Assembly: GCA_032433765.1 (NCBI GenBank)
Contig: JAVIAB010000092.1
Coordinates: forward strand, 34,903,534 to 34,967,533
Source: Megaustenia siamemsis
Taxonomy: Eukaryota > Mollusca > Gastropoda > Stylommatophora > Ariophantidae
Length of the DNA: 64,000 nt
Direction of reading: 5' to 3'
Program-made: the position numbers and the translations under genes
Part shown: in pieces, positions 49,466-60,489 of the stretch
How positions within the stretch are numbered: position 1 is the first letter of the stretch
Layout of the letters: each line of letters starts with the position of its first letter
The notes under the pieces: model-generated
Told to the model about the DNA's origin: nothing
The model's input: only the letters and a program-made list of their open reading frames with translations
Databases searched by the model: none

Positions 49466-50051
49466 AAACAACAACAACACCAAGCACAAAATCAACAACA
49501 AGCACACCAGAAACCCCAAGCACACCAGAAACCCCAAGCACACCAGAAACCCCAAGCTTACCAGAAGTTCCAAGCTCACCTGAGGTACCAAGCACACCAG
49601 AAACTCCAGGTACACCTGAATCTCCAAGCACACCTATAACTCCAAGCTCACCACAAGTGCCCAGTACTCCAAAAACACCAAGCACTCCACGAACTCCTAG
49701 CACAACAACAACCAGCACAACAACAACCCCAAGTGCAACAACAACCCCAAGCACATCAACAACCCCAAGCACATCAACAACCCAAGGCACATCAACAACC
49801 ACAGGCTCAACAACACCAACCACAGGCTCAACAACCCCAGGCTCAACAACACCAAGTGTATTAACAACCCCAAGCACATCAACAACACCAAGGCTCAACA
49901 ACACCAAGTGTATCAACAACCCCAAGCACATCAACAACCACAGGCTCAACAACACCAAGTGTGTCAACAACCCCAACCACATCAACAACCACAGGCTCAA
50001 CAACGCCAAGAACGTGGACAACACCAAGCACATCAACAACCCCAAGCACAG
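49466..50051 (+). CDS. array exon 9, mucin-like, longest copy
   Basis: 586 nt. Has an additional STSTTPSTSTTQ-type segment near 49,750-49,790 and lost CCCC in the aacaaccagcac stretch. Open to about 49,885, where accaaggctc changes the frame. Splice sites intact. Confidence 0.7.
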
Positions 50052-51490
50052 GTAATATTAGTAGCTCACTTATAGTTGTTTTTCAGCCTTATTGATGGCC
50101 AGTAATGTAATATCGCTTAAAGGAACATCAGGAACAAAATAGTGGGAAGGGAGTGTAGTTGTAACTAAAATTATGGATCAGTTGTCATGGTATTTGTATC
50201 CACCTTAGACATGTTTAGCTATTAATTTCTGCTCAGGGTAGGCATCGAAGAAGAAAACAAGAAGTGTAACTTCAACTTAATTTTCAAGAAATTTCACAGA
50301 ACACACACATATACAAATATTCATGCATGCTCGCGCATCCACCCACCAACACTCATCCCCACCCAAAACACACACGCTCACGCACATGCAGCAGGAAAGT
50401 AAACTTTTAAAACATAGATGAATAGCATGGGGAAATCTTCATCACAGGCAGATCATATTAAAACAGATCATATTAAAGCACACCAGATCATATTAAAACA
50501 GGTGTTTTGCTCCTTTAGCCTTCTAGATTGTATTTAAAGAGACCTGGATCACAGGTATCTGTCTCATGCTGCATTTCAACCAGAAAGTTAACATTGTGTT
50601 AAGCATGTTCTTGAAAATACTCTGCTGTATATAGAACAAAACTGAGTCACAGTTTCAAACTGAAATGGCTTAATATTTCTACGCAATGCTCTAAAACACA
50701 GTTGTTATCATCCCTCGTGCTTTGATAAACAATGAATTCTCTTATCAGGGCCTGAACTGATGCTTTAATTCATCGAAGAATGATGTAGATGCTGGGCCTT
50801 TCGCGATATTCTCCACTATTGTTAATTTGTTATGGTATCCCTATTTTTTCTTCTCGGTGATCAAATATTTGTATTTATCTAGTATAAATACATGTTGTTC
50901 CTCTCTCTCTCCCAGATTCAAATGACACTGTAAGTTCTGTTAGGATAACAAGACTCGTGTCGGCAGGGTATATTTCCGTCGCAGAGACCAGAATTTATTT
51001 ACTGTTTGAAAAGTATTATGTCTTTTTCCTCTTTGTTTAATGATACGCATTTTGAGTGAAAAGTAAGACAACATTCTTCACAAAAACAAGGCACGCTTGT
51101 TTTCATGAACAGTAAATAATAATTCTCAGTGACCATTTTTACTGTGAGCAACATCTTGGTCGTTTCTAACAATTCCTCTTCTTCTTCTTCTGTGTTGGTC
51201 CAAAAATTACACCCCTTTTCTTTCCAACCTTAAAGGACACAAGATGTTACTAGATGTAGGTTTTACAATTTTAAGACAAACCATAACGTATGCAATTTTC
51301 AACACAACACATCCATCTTCAGCATGTAAAAATGTATTTAACTGAAATTTCCATTTTATGAACAACGGCATTGCTGTATAAGCAGTGTCTCAGTCTTTCC
51401 TTGTACAAAAACTCAGATAAGAAGTTATGGCATAATTACCTAAACTAGTATTGAATTCGCATGTGTCTAATAATAATATTTTATTCATAG

Positions 51491-52058
51491 AAACAACAAC
51501 AACACCAAGCACAAAATCAACAACAAGCACACCAGAAACCCAAGCACACCAGAAACCCCAAGCACACCAGAAACCCCAAGCTTACCAGAAGTTCCAAGCT
51601 CACCTGAGGTACCAAGCACACCAGAAACTCCAGGTACACCTGAATCTCCAAGCACACCTATAACTCCAAGCTCACCACAAGTGCCCAGTACTCCAAAAAC
51701 ACCAAGCACTCCACGAACTCCTAGCACAACAACAACCCCCAGCACAACAACAACCCCAAGTGCAACAACAACCCCAAGCACATCAACAACCCCAGGCACA
51801 TCAACAACCCACAGCTCAACAACACCAACCACAGGTTCAACAACCCAGGCTCAACAACACCAAGTGTATTAACAACCCCAAGCACATCAACAACACCAAG
51901 GTATAACAACACCAAGTGTATCAACAACCCAAGCACATCAACAACCACAGGCTCAACAACACCAAGTGTGTCAACAACCCCAACCACATCAACAACCACA
52001 GGCTCAACAACGCCAAGAACGTGGACAACACCAAGCACATCAACAACCCCAAGCACAG
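51491..52058 (+). CDS. array exon 10, last before the gap, frame breaks
   Basis: 568 nt. C lost in gaaacccaagc (about 51,538) and again near 51,846; a unique ccaaggtataacaac variant at about 51,896. Donor gtatatt lacks one A, as in exon 6. The unit's intron runs into the gap 295 bp later. Confidence 0.65.
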
Positions 52059-52352
52059 GTATATTAGTAGCTCACTTTAGTTGTTTTTCAGCCCTTATTG
52101 ATGGCCAGTAATGTAATATCGCTTAAAGGAACATCAGGAACAAAATAGTGGGAAGGGAGTGTAGTTGTAACTAAAATTATGGATCAGTTGTCATGGTATT
52201 TGTATCCACCTTAGACATGTTTAGCTATTAATTTCTGCTCAGGGTAGGCATCGAAGAAGAAAACAAGAAGTGTAACTTCAACTTAATTTTCAAGAAATTT
52301 CACAGAACACACACATATACAAATATTCATGCATGCTCGCGCATCCACCACC

Positions 52353-52452
52353 NNNNNNNNNNNNNNNNNNNNNNNNNNNNNNNNNNNNNNNNNNNNNNNN
52401 NNNNNNNNNNNNNNNNNNNNNNNNNNNNNNNNNNNNNNNNNNNNNNNNNNNN
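52353..52452. other. assembly gap (100 N)
   Basis: Exactly 100 Ns, the usual placeholder for a gap of unknown size. The left side is array intron; the right side (tctcgcaacg...) is not array sequence. Confidence 0.98.
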
Positions 52453-52619
52453 TCTCGCAACGTTTATTGGTGGCTCGTTGTATTGTATGTTGATTTTTCT
52501 GCCTTGTCATGTGGCCTAACCATGTTTTATCTGTTGCTTCTGCATTTTATCTGTTGTTTCTTTATATATTCTATGGCAGAGGCTATTCATTAATATTTTC
52601 TCCGTTCTTCATTTCTGAT

Positions 52620-54060
52620 CTTACTTCAGGCTGTTTTCTGTCATTCGTCTAACACATTTCATCTCAGTAGAGGTTACTTTTCTTATTGTTCGTGCATCTA
52701 GGGTCCAGGATTTGAATTGGTAGTACAACGTTGGGATGAAAATTGTATTGTAAAGTGCCTGTTTTGACTCTAGATTTATTTCCTTGTTGGACAATAGTGG
52801 TGATAGCTGTCCAATGATTTGACAGGCTTTGTTGCATCTTGAGTCTGTTTTTGCTGTTTGTGAATTGTCATTTGTCACTAGACTTTCTAGATATTTAAAT
52901 TCCTCTACTTGTTTTAGTTGTTTGCTGTCAATAGTTATGTTGATGTTCTGTCTCTCTTTTGTGTTATTTATGACTTCTGTTTTGTTGATGTTGATTTTCA
53001 TGTTGTATTTTGTGCCTGTGCTGTTGAGTCTATTTAAATGTTCTTTTTGGGTCTTATATTTTTCTTTGTATTAGTGCCTGATCGTCTGCAAATAGAAGCT
53101 TATTGATTTCCTCTGTCTTTGATGAGTTGGCTAACTTGGATATATAGTCCATATATGTAATAAACAGTCTGGGGGATAGTACATACCCCTGTCTTACACC
53201 TAATCTAACTTCAAAGTGGTTTGTGTAACTTTCCACTGCTCTGACTGCAGCTGCTGTTGATGTAGAAACTTTTAATTAGGTTGGTTAGATGTTGGCTTAC
53301 TCAGTATGTTGTTAGTATGTAATAAACAGTCTGGGGGATAGTACATACCCCTGTCTTACACCTAATCTAACTTCAAAGTGGTTTGTGTAACTTTCCACTG
53401 CTCTGACTGCAGCTGCTGTTGATGTAGAAACTTTTAATTAGGTTGGTTAGATGTTGGCTTACTCAGTATGTTGTTAGTATCTCCCACAGTTGTTCTCTGT
53501 TTACTCAGTCAAATGCTTTTTCCTGGTCAATAAAAGCTAGGTACAAATTTTGATTGTGTTGTGTCGTCTTTTCTGCTGGCTGCTTTAAGGTGAATAGAAC
53601 GGCAGTACATCCTCTTTTTTTTTTCTGAACCCCATTTGAGAATTGCTTAACTGTAGTTTTGTTATTGGTCTCAGCCTTTTTTCCCCACAATTTTGACGTA
53701 TAACTTCCATACTTGGCTGAGAAGTGATATACCTCTATATTGATTGCAGTCTCTCTTGCTACCTTTATTTTTCCTTATTGGTACGATGATTGCCTGTTGC
53801 CAGTCTTCTGGGACTTTTTGTTGGTGCCATGCTGCATTGAATATTCTGTGCAACCATGTAACGCCTGTTTCTCCTACTGCTACTGCTGCTATTATTTCTA
53901 TTGGTATGTTATCTATTCCCAGTGCTTTATTTCTTGATGCATATTTGATTACTTCTTCAATTTCCTTTTTCATAATGTTGGATTCGGTGTTTGTGCAGTC
54001 TTGCGTGGTTTTTGGTAGTTGGTGCTGCGTTTAATTGGTCTTCAAAATATTCTTTCCATC
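52620..54060 (-). mobile_element. LINE D fragment, RT
   Basis: Minus strand reads, from the right, 53,973-53,671 KALGIDNIPIEIIAAVAVGE, WQQAIIVPIRKNKGSKRDCN and YRGISLLSQVWKLY (RT fingers); 53,690-53,505 LYLAFIDQEKAFD (palm); 53,236-53,054 GVRQGYVLSPRLFITYMDYI and LLFADDQALIQ (FADD catalytic motif); 53,001-52,621 KTEVINNTKERQ, VEEFKYLESLV and the C-terminal part. Several stops and frame changes; inactive. Confidence 0.85.
53157..53480 (-). repeat. 162-bp perfect tandem duplication inside LINE D
   Basis: 53,157-53,318 is repeated as 53,319-53,480 (starting gtaataaacagtctgggg). The copies look identical, in contrast to the decayed host element, so it is recent or an assembly product. Confidence 0.85.
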
Positions 54061-54239
54061 TCTGTTGCATATGTTGGGTTTTTTATATTGGCTGTCCGCT
54101 TTGTCATTTATGAGCTCAGTAGGATCATGGTTTTCTTTTTTCGCTCTTGTTGCTTTTAATGCTTTGTAGAAATCTCTTGTGGCTGTCTTGAAGTCCCTGC
54201 TCATATTTTGTCAGAATTCTGTCCATATGTTTTGCATAA

Positions 54240-54359
54240 AAATTTTAATGGCAACAGTGATTGAAGCAGCCAAAAGGGCAAGAACCAGAACTTTGTATCT
54301 CCCCCCGATGCCCAGATTGGTACAAGAGGAAGTGAAGAAAGAAGGAAAGAAAAACTTAT
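54240..54359 (+). mobile_element. LINE 3' tail fragment
   Basis: Shares caagaggaagtgaagaaaga with the LINE D end at about 16,000-16,030, followed by an A-rich tail. It adjoins the 3' end of the minus-strand LINE A at 54,360. Confidence 0.45.
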
Positions 54360-54890
54360 ATCATCAAGTATCAGACATAAGTGATCATGTCTCTTCCATC
54401 CAGTCGTTTATCACTTCAGTTGTTGAATTCCTACCAAACCATCCTTCAAACTATCTTGGATCTTTTCTCTCTGCTTTCCTCTGTCTTTTCTTCCTCAATT
54501 TTTTCCAGTAGTCCTTATATACTATAGTTGGTCCATTCCCATTACATAACCAATTAATGATGATTGTTTCCTTCTGATGTTGGATACCTCTTCTAGAATA
54601 TCCCCATTACTCTGTCCATGACATTCCCAATATTCTTCTGTAAAACCACTTTTCATTTGCCTCCAATGATTTCTTTTGTTTGTTGTCCTATCTTGGATTC
54701 ACATCCTTACTTCAAGACTAATTCCACATACAGCTGAAGAATTCTATATTTCTTATTTCCTTTGACTAAAGTTGATTGTGTATCTTTCTCATTCTTTGGA
54801 ATGCTACCTTTGCTTAAGCTATTCTTCTCCTCACCTCTGTTGTACTTCTACCATCCAAAGTTAATATTATTGCCAGGTATTAAAATGGTC
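54360..54890 (-). mobile_element. LINE A 3' fragment
   Basis: Reversed LINE A tail at 54,360 (tatcatcaag, gatcatgtctcttcc), then RT C-terminal sequence to about 54,890, ending at the KYLG-region equivalent. No open frame remains. It lies upstream of ZRANB1. Confidence 0.7.
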
Positions 54891-55321
54891 ATTAATATAA
54901 AGGAAGACAAATTTAGTTGACATTATACTACTTTGAGTCACTTCTTTTTGTCATTTTATATTGTGGTTTAAATGCTAATGTTATTTGATTCTCTGTGGAA
55001 ATATTTTTATCAAAATCTAGTGTGTTGATGATGTAATCATTTGTTGCCATCTTAAATAATAGATAAATTAACTGCACATTATGTTACCTGCACATCTATG
55101 TAAAGAGACAGGTGATAGCTGTCAGCATTTGCTCTTTCTTTTTCAGCCTTTAAATTTGTGATCCTGATTGCTTCTTTTAATAGTTTCTGGATCTTACATT
55201 CTTTGCAGCTTTGATTCTTTTTAACATTTGTACTTATGTTATTGTTCATAATCTTGCTCATCCATATGGTTTTAACCATTACTGAGTAAAATTGACTTAA
55301 CCTTTTCTTTTATTGTTTCAG
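54891..55321 (+). other. ZRANB1 5' intron sequence
   Basis: AT-rich with no gene; ends in the acceptor ttcttttattgtttcag. This implies at least one upstream, probably non-coding, ZRANB1 exon that I cannot locate. Confidence 0.5.
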
Positions 55322-55349
55322 AATCCTGTGAAGTACATCACACATAAAA

Positions 55350-56311
55350 ATGAGTGATGGCAGTGAAAATAAATGGGCTTGTGACTTCTGCACATATGAA
55401 AATTTTCCAGCTGCCAAGAAATGTACGATGTGCTTCAAATGGCGGACTCCTCACTTAATCTCAGATACAATTAATGAAGAACAAGACATCTACAAAATGG
55501 CACCACTGGTGTCAAGTCCTCCCCCAGAAACTAATATTGTAGGCATTTGTAGCAGTGGAGAAGGTAGCAAGTGGGCATGTGAATTTTGCACTTATCTCAA
55601 CTGGGCCAAGTCCTACAAATGTGTCCAGTGTTTAAATCCCAAACGAAAATCGTCTCCCCCTGCATCAGGACCCCAAGACAAGCAGCAGATCTTGAGTGTA
55701 AATACCTCTGAAAGCCATTCATCTGGCAACACAACACCCATACGTTTGTCTCCAAACTGCCTGCCCAATAATTCAACAACAGCTAAATCATCAAACAACG
55801 GCAATAATCTCAGCAAACACCCCATATTTCATAATCCTTCTAAGTGGATCTGTCTCCGATGCACGTATGAAAATTGGCCAAGGTCATTGAAGTGTGTAAT
55901 ATGTGGAGCATCCAAAGACAAAATTGCAGGTGAAAGCCAGCCAGGTGTTGGGCCAAGCCGGTCAAATGACATTATAACTCCACAACGTCAGAGTCCTACA
56001 TCATCACTTTCAGGGCGTGGCATTGTTGATCGGTTTGAACAGCATGGCTATCAGGCAGGAGCATCAGCCTCATCATTTACATTGTCAGCAACTTCAGCAC
56101 ATCCATCATCACCACCTTTGGCAAGAGAAAAAAGGCTTGCTGTATGGAGGTCTAAGTTAAGAGATTCAGACTGGTTGTGGTTAAATGCATGCATGGGGCA
56201 GTAGACGGTGACATGGAATCCATTCATGCTTTTATCGCTGGCGGTGGTCACCCATCACGGCAGCTAACTGTCCAGGAAGTTGAGCTTCTAGATAGACCTA
56301 GTGCCTTTCAG
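55350..56311 (+). CDS. ZRANB1: ZRANB1/Trabid deubiquitinase, first coding exon
   Basis: The exon begins at 55,322 after an acceptor; ATG at 55,350 is the first in frame and matches the family N-terminus. Three NZF (RanBP2-type) zinc fingers follow: residues 9-28 (W9, C11, C14, C25, C28), 75-94 (W75, C77, C80, C91, C94) and 166-185 (W166, C168, C171, C182, C185), each with the TY/N motif that binds ubiquitin. Long Ser/Thr/Pro linkers separate them. Near 56,170 comes SDWLWLNACMG, the start of the ankyrin-like UBD. The run GGGG at 56,195-56,198 is one base short of the family frame, giving a stop (TAG) at once; the next frame continues as AVDGDMESIHAFIAGGGHPS to LLDRPSAFQ and the donor gtgaaa. 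Trabid cleaves K29/K33-linked and K63-linked chains and acts in Wnt signalling (family knowledge). Confidence 0.95.
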
Positions 56312-56424
56312 GTGAAAATACATAGATTTGTGCATGTGTGATGTTATGAGAAGTTATAAATGGATTGCAAACTTCAAGTCAAGTTTGTTTTGTTCTTTAA
56401 TTTTTGTTTAAATCTTGATATCTA
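56312..56424 (+). other. ZRANB1: start of ZRANB1 intron
   Basis: The intron runs to 63,141 (6.8 kb) and is largely filled with LINE fragments, listed separately. Stretches at 58,640-59,640, 61,690-62,140 and 62,280-63,140 hold nothing I recognise. Confidence 0.7.
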
Positions 56425-57330
56425 TCTATCTATTGACCTTTGAGCCGTAGCCAGCTCATAGGGCATAGACCCAGATACTCTTTCTCTTATCTAAATTTGT
56501 ATTCTAGCAGTTTTCAATCCTAAAGATATTTTATCAAATCTCGCCATTTATGCAAGCAACTATATCTCATTGAGGGGGTCTCTGATCAATGTTCTTCTCA
56601 TGGTCTCTCTGGGTCAGCCTCTTTTCCTCTTACCTGTTATTTCTCACATGATGGCTTGCTTTGTTATTCGATTATTATCTCTCCTCATCACATGTTAAAG
56701 CTTAATAAGAGATTCATAAATTTAAGAAGCTACTGAATCTTTCAATAACTAAATATCTGTCATAAAATTTTGTGATGAAATGTCTGCTGATCAGCAATGA
56801 AAAAAATTGGATTAATTCATGACTATCTGTGTGAAAAGTTAATGACTTTCATGCAAAGTTATAAATAGCTAATATGATCAATTGTCTACAATAGTGGTCT
56901 TGATTCTTGATCCTTTCAGTGCTGTTATATGGCACATAGGACTCATAGTCTCCCACCAATTGTCTCCATTTTGGGTGAGCTGTTATATTATAGAGAGTGA
57001 GCCTATGCCTGCCAATCTTGCCTCTTTTCTTCTGACCTGATGTTTCCCATTTGAGAGCCACTTAGTAATTCTCTGGTAATTTTGTCTAAATACATGCCTG
57101 ACATATGTCCATCTCCTGTTCTTAATAGGAGACAAGATAAATTGCCCTTTCTCTTATTTCAGCATTAGTCTTGATTTCATTCCATTTAATGCAATGTATC
57201 TTCTGTAGGCATTTGTCTTCAAATGTATTGAGTGTTTTTTTCCCAATCTCCTTTGTCAATTTCCAGCTTTCATGTGCATAAGTGAGGGTGGATAATACAT
57301 TTGAGTTGAACATTCTAAATTCTGTTTTTG
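56425..57330 (-). mobile_element. LINE E fragment, minus copy
   Basis: Its 3' end, at the left, is ctatctatctattgaccttt and gagccgtagcc, read back from the same tail as the + copy. The right part encodes MFNSNVLSTLTYAHESWKLT and KCLQKIHCIKWNEIKTNAE (57,122-57,313), and 56,849-57,061 the next part. Frame broken. Confidence 0.75.
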
Positions 57331-57354
57331 TGCTGAGTATCTTTTGATCAACTT

Positions 57355-57890
57355 AGGCTATTCAAATCAAATGTACTATCAACCCTTACGTATGCGTGTG
57401 AAAGCTGGAAAACAACAAGAGATATAGAAACAAAGTTGAACGCATTCGAAAATAAATGTCTAAGGAAAATACTTGGTATAGAATGGAACGAATTCAAAAC
57501 AAACGAGGAAATTAGAGAAATCGCCAATCAACCACTAATATCTTCAGTAATAAAGAAAAGACGATGGTCATACGTTGGACATGTGATGAGAAGAGATAAT
57601 AATCGAATAGCAAAGCAAGCCCTCATATGGGAAACAACAGGTAAAAGAAAAAGAGGAAGACCCAGGGAGACACTGAGAAGAACATTGATGAGAGAGGCAA
57701 GAGCAGCAGGAATCGGCTCCCTCAATGAGATAGAACTGCTTGCACAGAACAGAGACAGATGGCGAGATTTGATAAAATATCTTTAAAAGAAAACTGCTAG
57801 AACAAAAATTCATATAGGAGAAGGTGTATCTTGGTCTACGCCCTATGGGCCGGTTACGGCTCGAAAGGTCAATAGATAGATCTTTTGATC
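57355..57890 (+). mobile_element. LINE E fragment, plus copy
   Basis: Starts at the same point of the element (SNVLSTLTYACESWKTTRD) and is open for over 400 nt: KCLRKILGIEWNEFKTNEEI, RRWSYVGHVMRRDN, GKRKRGRPRETL and LLAQNRDRWRDLIKYL. Ends in aaaggtcaatagatagat. Much better preserved than the minus copy. Confidence 0.85.
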
Positions 57891-58119
57891 ACCATATTTT
57901 TTTCAAGGTTTTTTAAACTTAAAGCCAGCTCTCTATTCTGATTCTGATATCTTTTCTGGTTTCTCCCCTTGATCTATAATAATGTTTTTACCAGTGCAAC
58001 AGTTTCCTATAACGTAATCAATAGATGCTCCAAATAACAAAGAGAACAAAATAAATTCCTGTTTTATTCCTGTTTTGAAGAGTAGACGTGGCAACTAATA
58101 ATGTTAGTAAAGAGTAAAG

Positions 58120-58625
58120 GTATCTAATATGCCAGGGCCATACAAGTATGGTATAAAAGGATGGAAATGGTAGGACATAATCACTAACTTAGAATTATGG
58201 AAAAGTACCAGTCAAATATCAGAGGACAGAGAGATATAGCTAAGATGATGGCACTGTATAGAACACACACTACAGAAGCCAACTGAAAGTATTACACCAT
58301 AGGCCCTATTTTGGAAACCCCAAATGGAAGAAACAAAGAGGAAGACCAAAATATTCTTGGTGATGACAGGTGGTAGCAGAGATGAAGATGATGGGGAAGA
58401 TATGAAATGAACGTAAAAGAATGGCAAGAAACAGAACACCTTGGAAAGTGTTTGTCTAAGCTCCACAAGGAGCTGAAAGGTAGAAGAAGATATGAGTATG
58501 GTGCTATGGTCTCAAATTTATCCCATGACCAGCAACACACATGGATGATGTGGGTCAGACCTCCCTGCCTTTACAGGACAATCCAGTTATATCCATTTTT
58601 AGTGGCTGAGAGTTGAAATAAACCA
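58120..58625 (+). repeat. dispersed repeat, related to 9,700-9,850
   Basis: Shares ggcaagaaacagaac and aggagctgaaaggtagaaga with the body of the SINE-like insert at 9.7-9.85 kb. Probably a retroelement 3' region; family not recognised. Confidence 0.5.
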
Positions 58626-59649
58626 TCTAAGTAGATGGTAGATAATCCACCATCTGAATTGTTAATCACATGCAGATCTAATTTAGTCTCCCCAGTCCTC
58701 AACAACCCTCTCATCTAACATTAATTTGAGTCAACTCTCTCCCATCTTTGAAAGGTATTGTTAATGTCTCCTGCTATTAGTTACAGTTTTTTTAAAATCT
58801 ACATCATGGGTAACAAGAATTCTCTAGTATAAACAGTTAACATCTATAAACAATTATATATCCTTAATTTTAGTTATTATCAACCGTGATGTCTGTTCTG
58901 ATGATTTATGTTTAATGTTTCTGGGACAGAGAGTTGTTGGTTGGTTTGGAAGTTTCTAGTTAATATTAGTTTTATTTGTACTCAATCCATTTCTGTCAGA
59001 TTGAATTGATTTGCTGTCTGGTGAAGACATATCAGAGGACAGAGATCAGATTGGATTGATTTGTAACCTCTAACAGGGTTTGTGTGGTTGGATTTTAGAT
59101 GGTTTTCATGGATATGGTCAGATTTTTAGATGATTTTCTTGAGTTTGGTTAGATTTTTACATATTTTGTTTTAATGCAGATTAATGCAAACTTTATCATG
59201 ACTAAAAACCCAGAGAATATCACCACAACATGCATTAGAATCAGTAGACATCATTTCTAAAGAAACAGTTGGTCAATTCAGATATCTGGATTTATTTAAT
59301 TTGATTATGGTTCTAAATCTGAGATGCTACCTAAATTATTGTACGCTGCAGCAACTCTGGTAATGATAAAACCAATGGGAAGGATGAGTACATAACAATC
59401 AGCTGTGGAGTCAGATGGATGCACACACTCACATCAATATTCTCTTATGCTTGGGAAACATTAAACTTAACTGCGGAACTTCAATGAATGAACCTTGACC
59501 TGCAGGTAAGAAGCGTCAGTATCTTTTAGTAGAACTTGTCAGGGAAAGCAGTTCAGCACTTTTCCCAACAAGCACCACTTTGTTTGATCCACTTTCCTAA
59601 ATTGCTTTGCACTATGTTTTTCACCTTGTTATCCAGTTGGTTAGAGGCC

Positions 59650-59850
59650 ACAGAAATGGAATTTCTCAAAAGAATTTTTAAAGTTCCCTGGACAGCTAAA
59701 AAGACCAATGAGGAAATTCTCAAAGAGGCCAACACAAAAAGGCTGCTCCTAAAAACATCAGAAAGAAACAATCAACATTTTTGGGGAACATCATGAGAAG
59801 AGGAAAGTTGGAATTTTTGGTTACAACTGGCAAAATAAAAGGAAATAAAA
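59650..59850 (+). mobile_element. LINE A fragment
   Basis: Reads ATEMEFLKRIFKVPWTAKKT and NEEILKEANTKR, then after one frame change MRRGKLEFLVTTGKIKGNKS: the RT C-terminal region. Both ends are truncated. Confidence 0.8.
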
Positions 59851-60489
59851 GTTTTGAGTTCTCTAGATCCTGTACTTATTACATTAGCTATTTGGACCAA
59901 TTTTTTTTTACAGAGTATAGAGATTATCAGCTACCTTCATTTGATTTAACATCATTTTCATCTAGCTTGTCTGTGTTAGAACTTGCTTACCATGACAGGC
60001 ATGCACTGAAGTTTTCTCTGTCATGCACAATATGCTTCTACAGCAGTCAATCCCAGCTATCCATGATATATTGGACCCATCTTCTTCTAGGTCTTCCTCT
60101 CCCTTGTTTGCCTGAAACTATGCATTATTCTTAATATCTTCTCCAAGCTATTATGTTGTTTTACATAATGAGGTTATTTTCTTTTCTTTGTTTTTATGTT
60201 ATCAACCATTTTTTGGAAGTTTTCACAAAATTGACAAGTTTGTTCTTTTCTCCATCAATTTTATTCTGAATATTCTTCTGTGAAATTTGCATTGTATAAA
60301 TGTATTTTTGAACAGATCCTGTTCATTGTCCATATTTCACAACTGTATGGAAACTGTATGTAACTATGGAAAAAATGCTAGCTCTTAAAATTGTAAGTTT
60401 TGTTGCTATCTCAGTTCCTTGCCATATGTTATGCAGTTTCTGGTTTAACCCAGCAGTGGCAAGATTTTTTTAGGAAAAGGTAATACACT

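Larger units (their letters stand above)
31975..52352 (+). repeat. tandem array of ~2.0-kb units, each with one mucin-like exon
   Basis: Exon starts at 33,513, 35,530, 37,498, 39,517, 41,536, 43,548, 45,558, 47,509, 49,466 and 51,491 give periods of 1,951-2,025 bp: ten exon-bearing units, plus a partial leading copy (31,975-33,512) that supplies exon 0 and a full intron. Each unit has a ~515-586-bp exon and a ~1.44-kb intron, nearly identical between units, including the (AC)n stretch, gcatgctcgcgc and three agatcatattaaa words. The array stops at an assembly gap. Size differences come mainly from one 51-bp subrepeat more or less in the exon. Confidence 0.95.

Noticed and set aside
31975..52352. 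CRISPR-like or other prokaryotic repeat array
   Set aside because: Units are 2 kb with eukaryotic splice sites, not short repeats with unique spacers.
52058..55350. Mucin-like exon spliced straight into ZRANB1 as a fusion
   Set aside because: Joining phase 1 to the acceptor at 55,321 reaches a TAA at about 55,345, before the ATG, so no fusion protein results.
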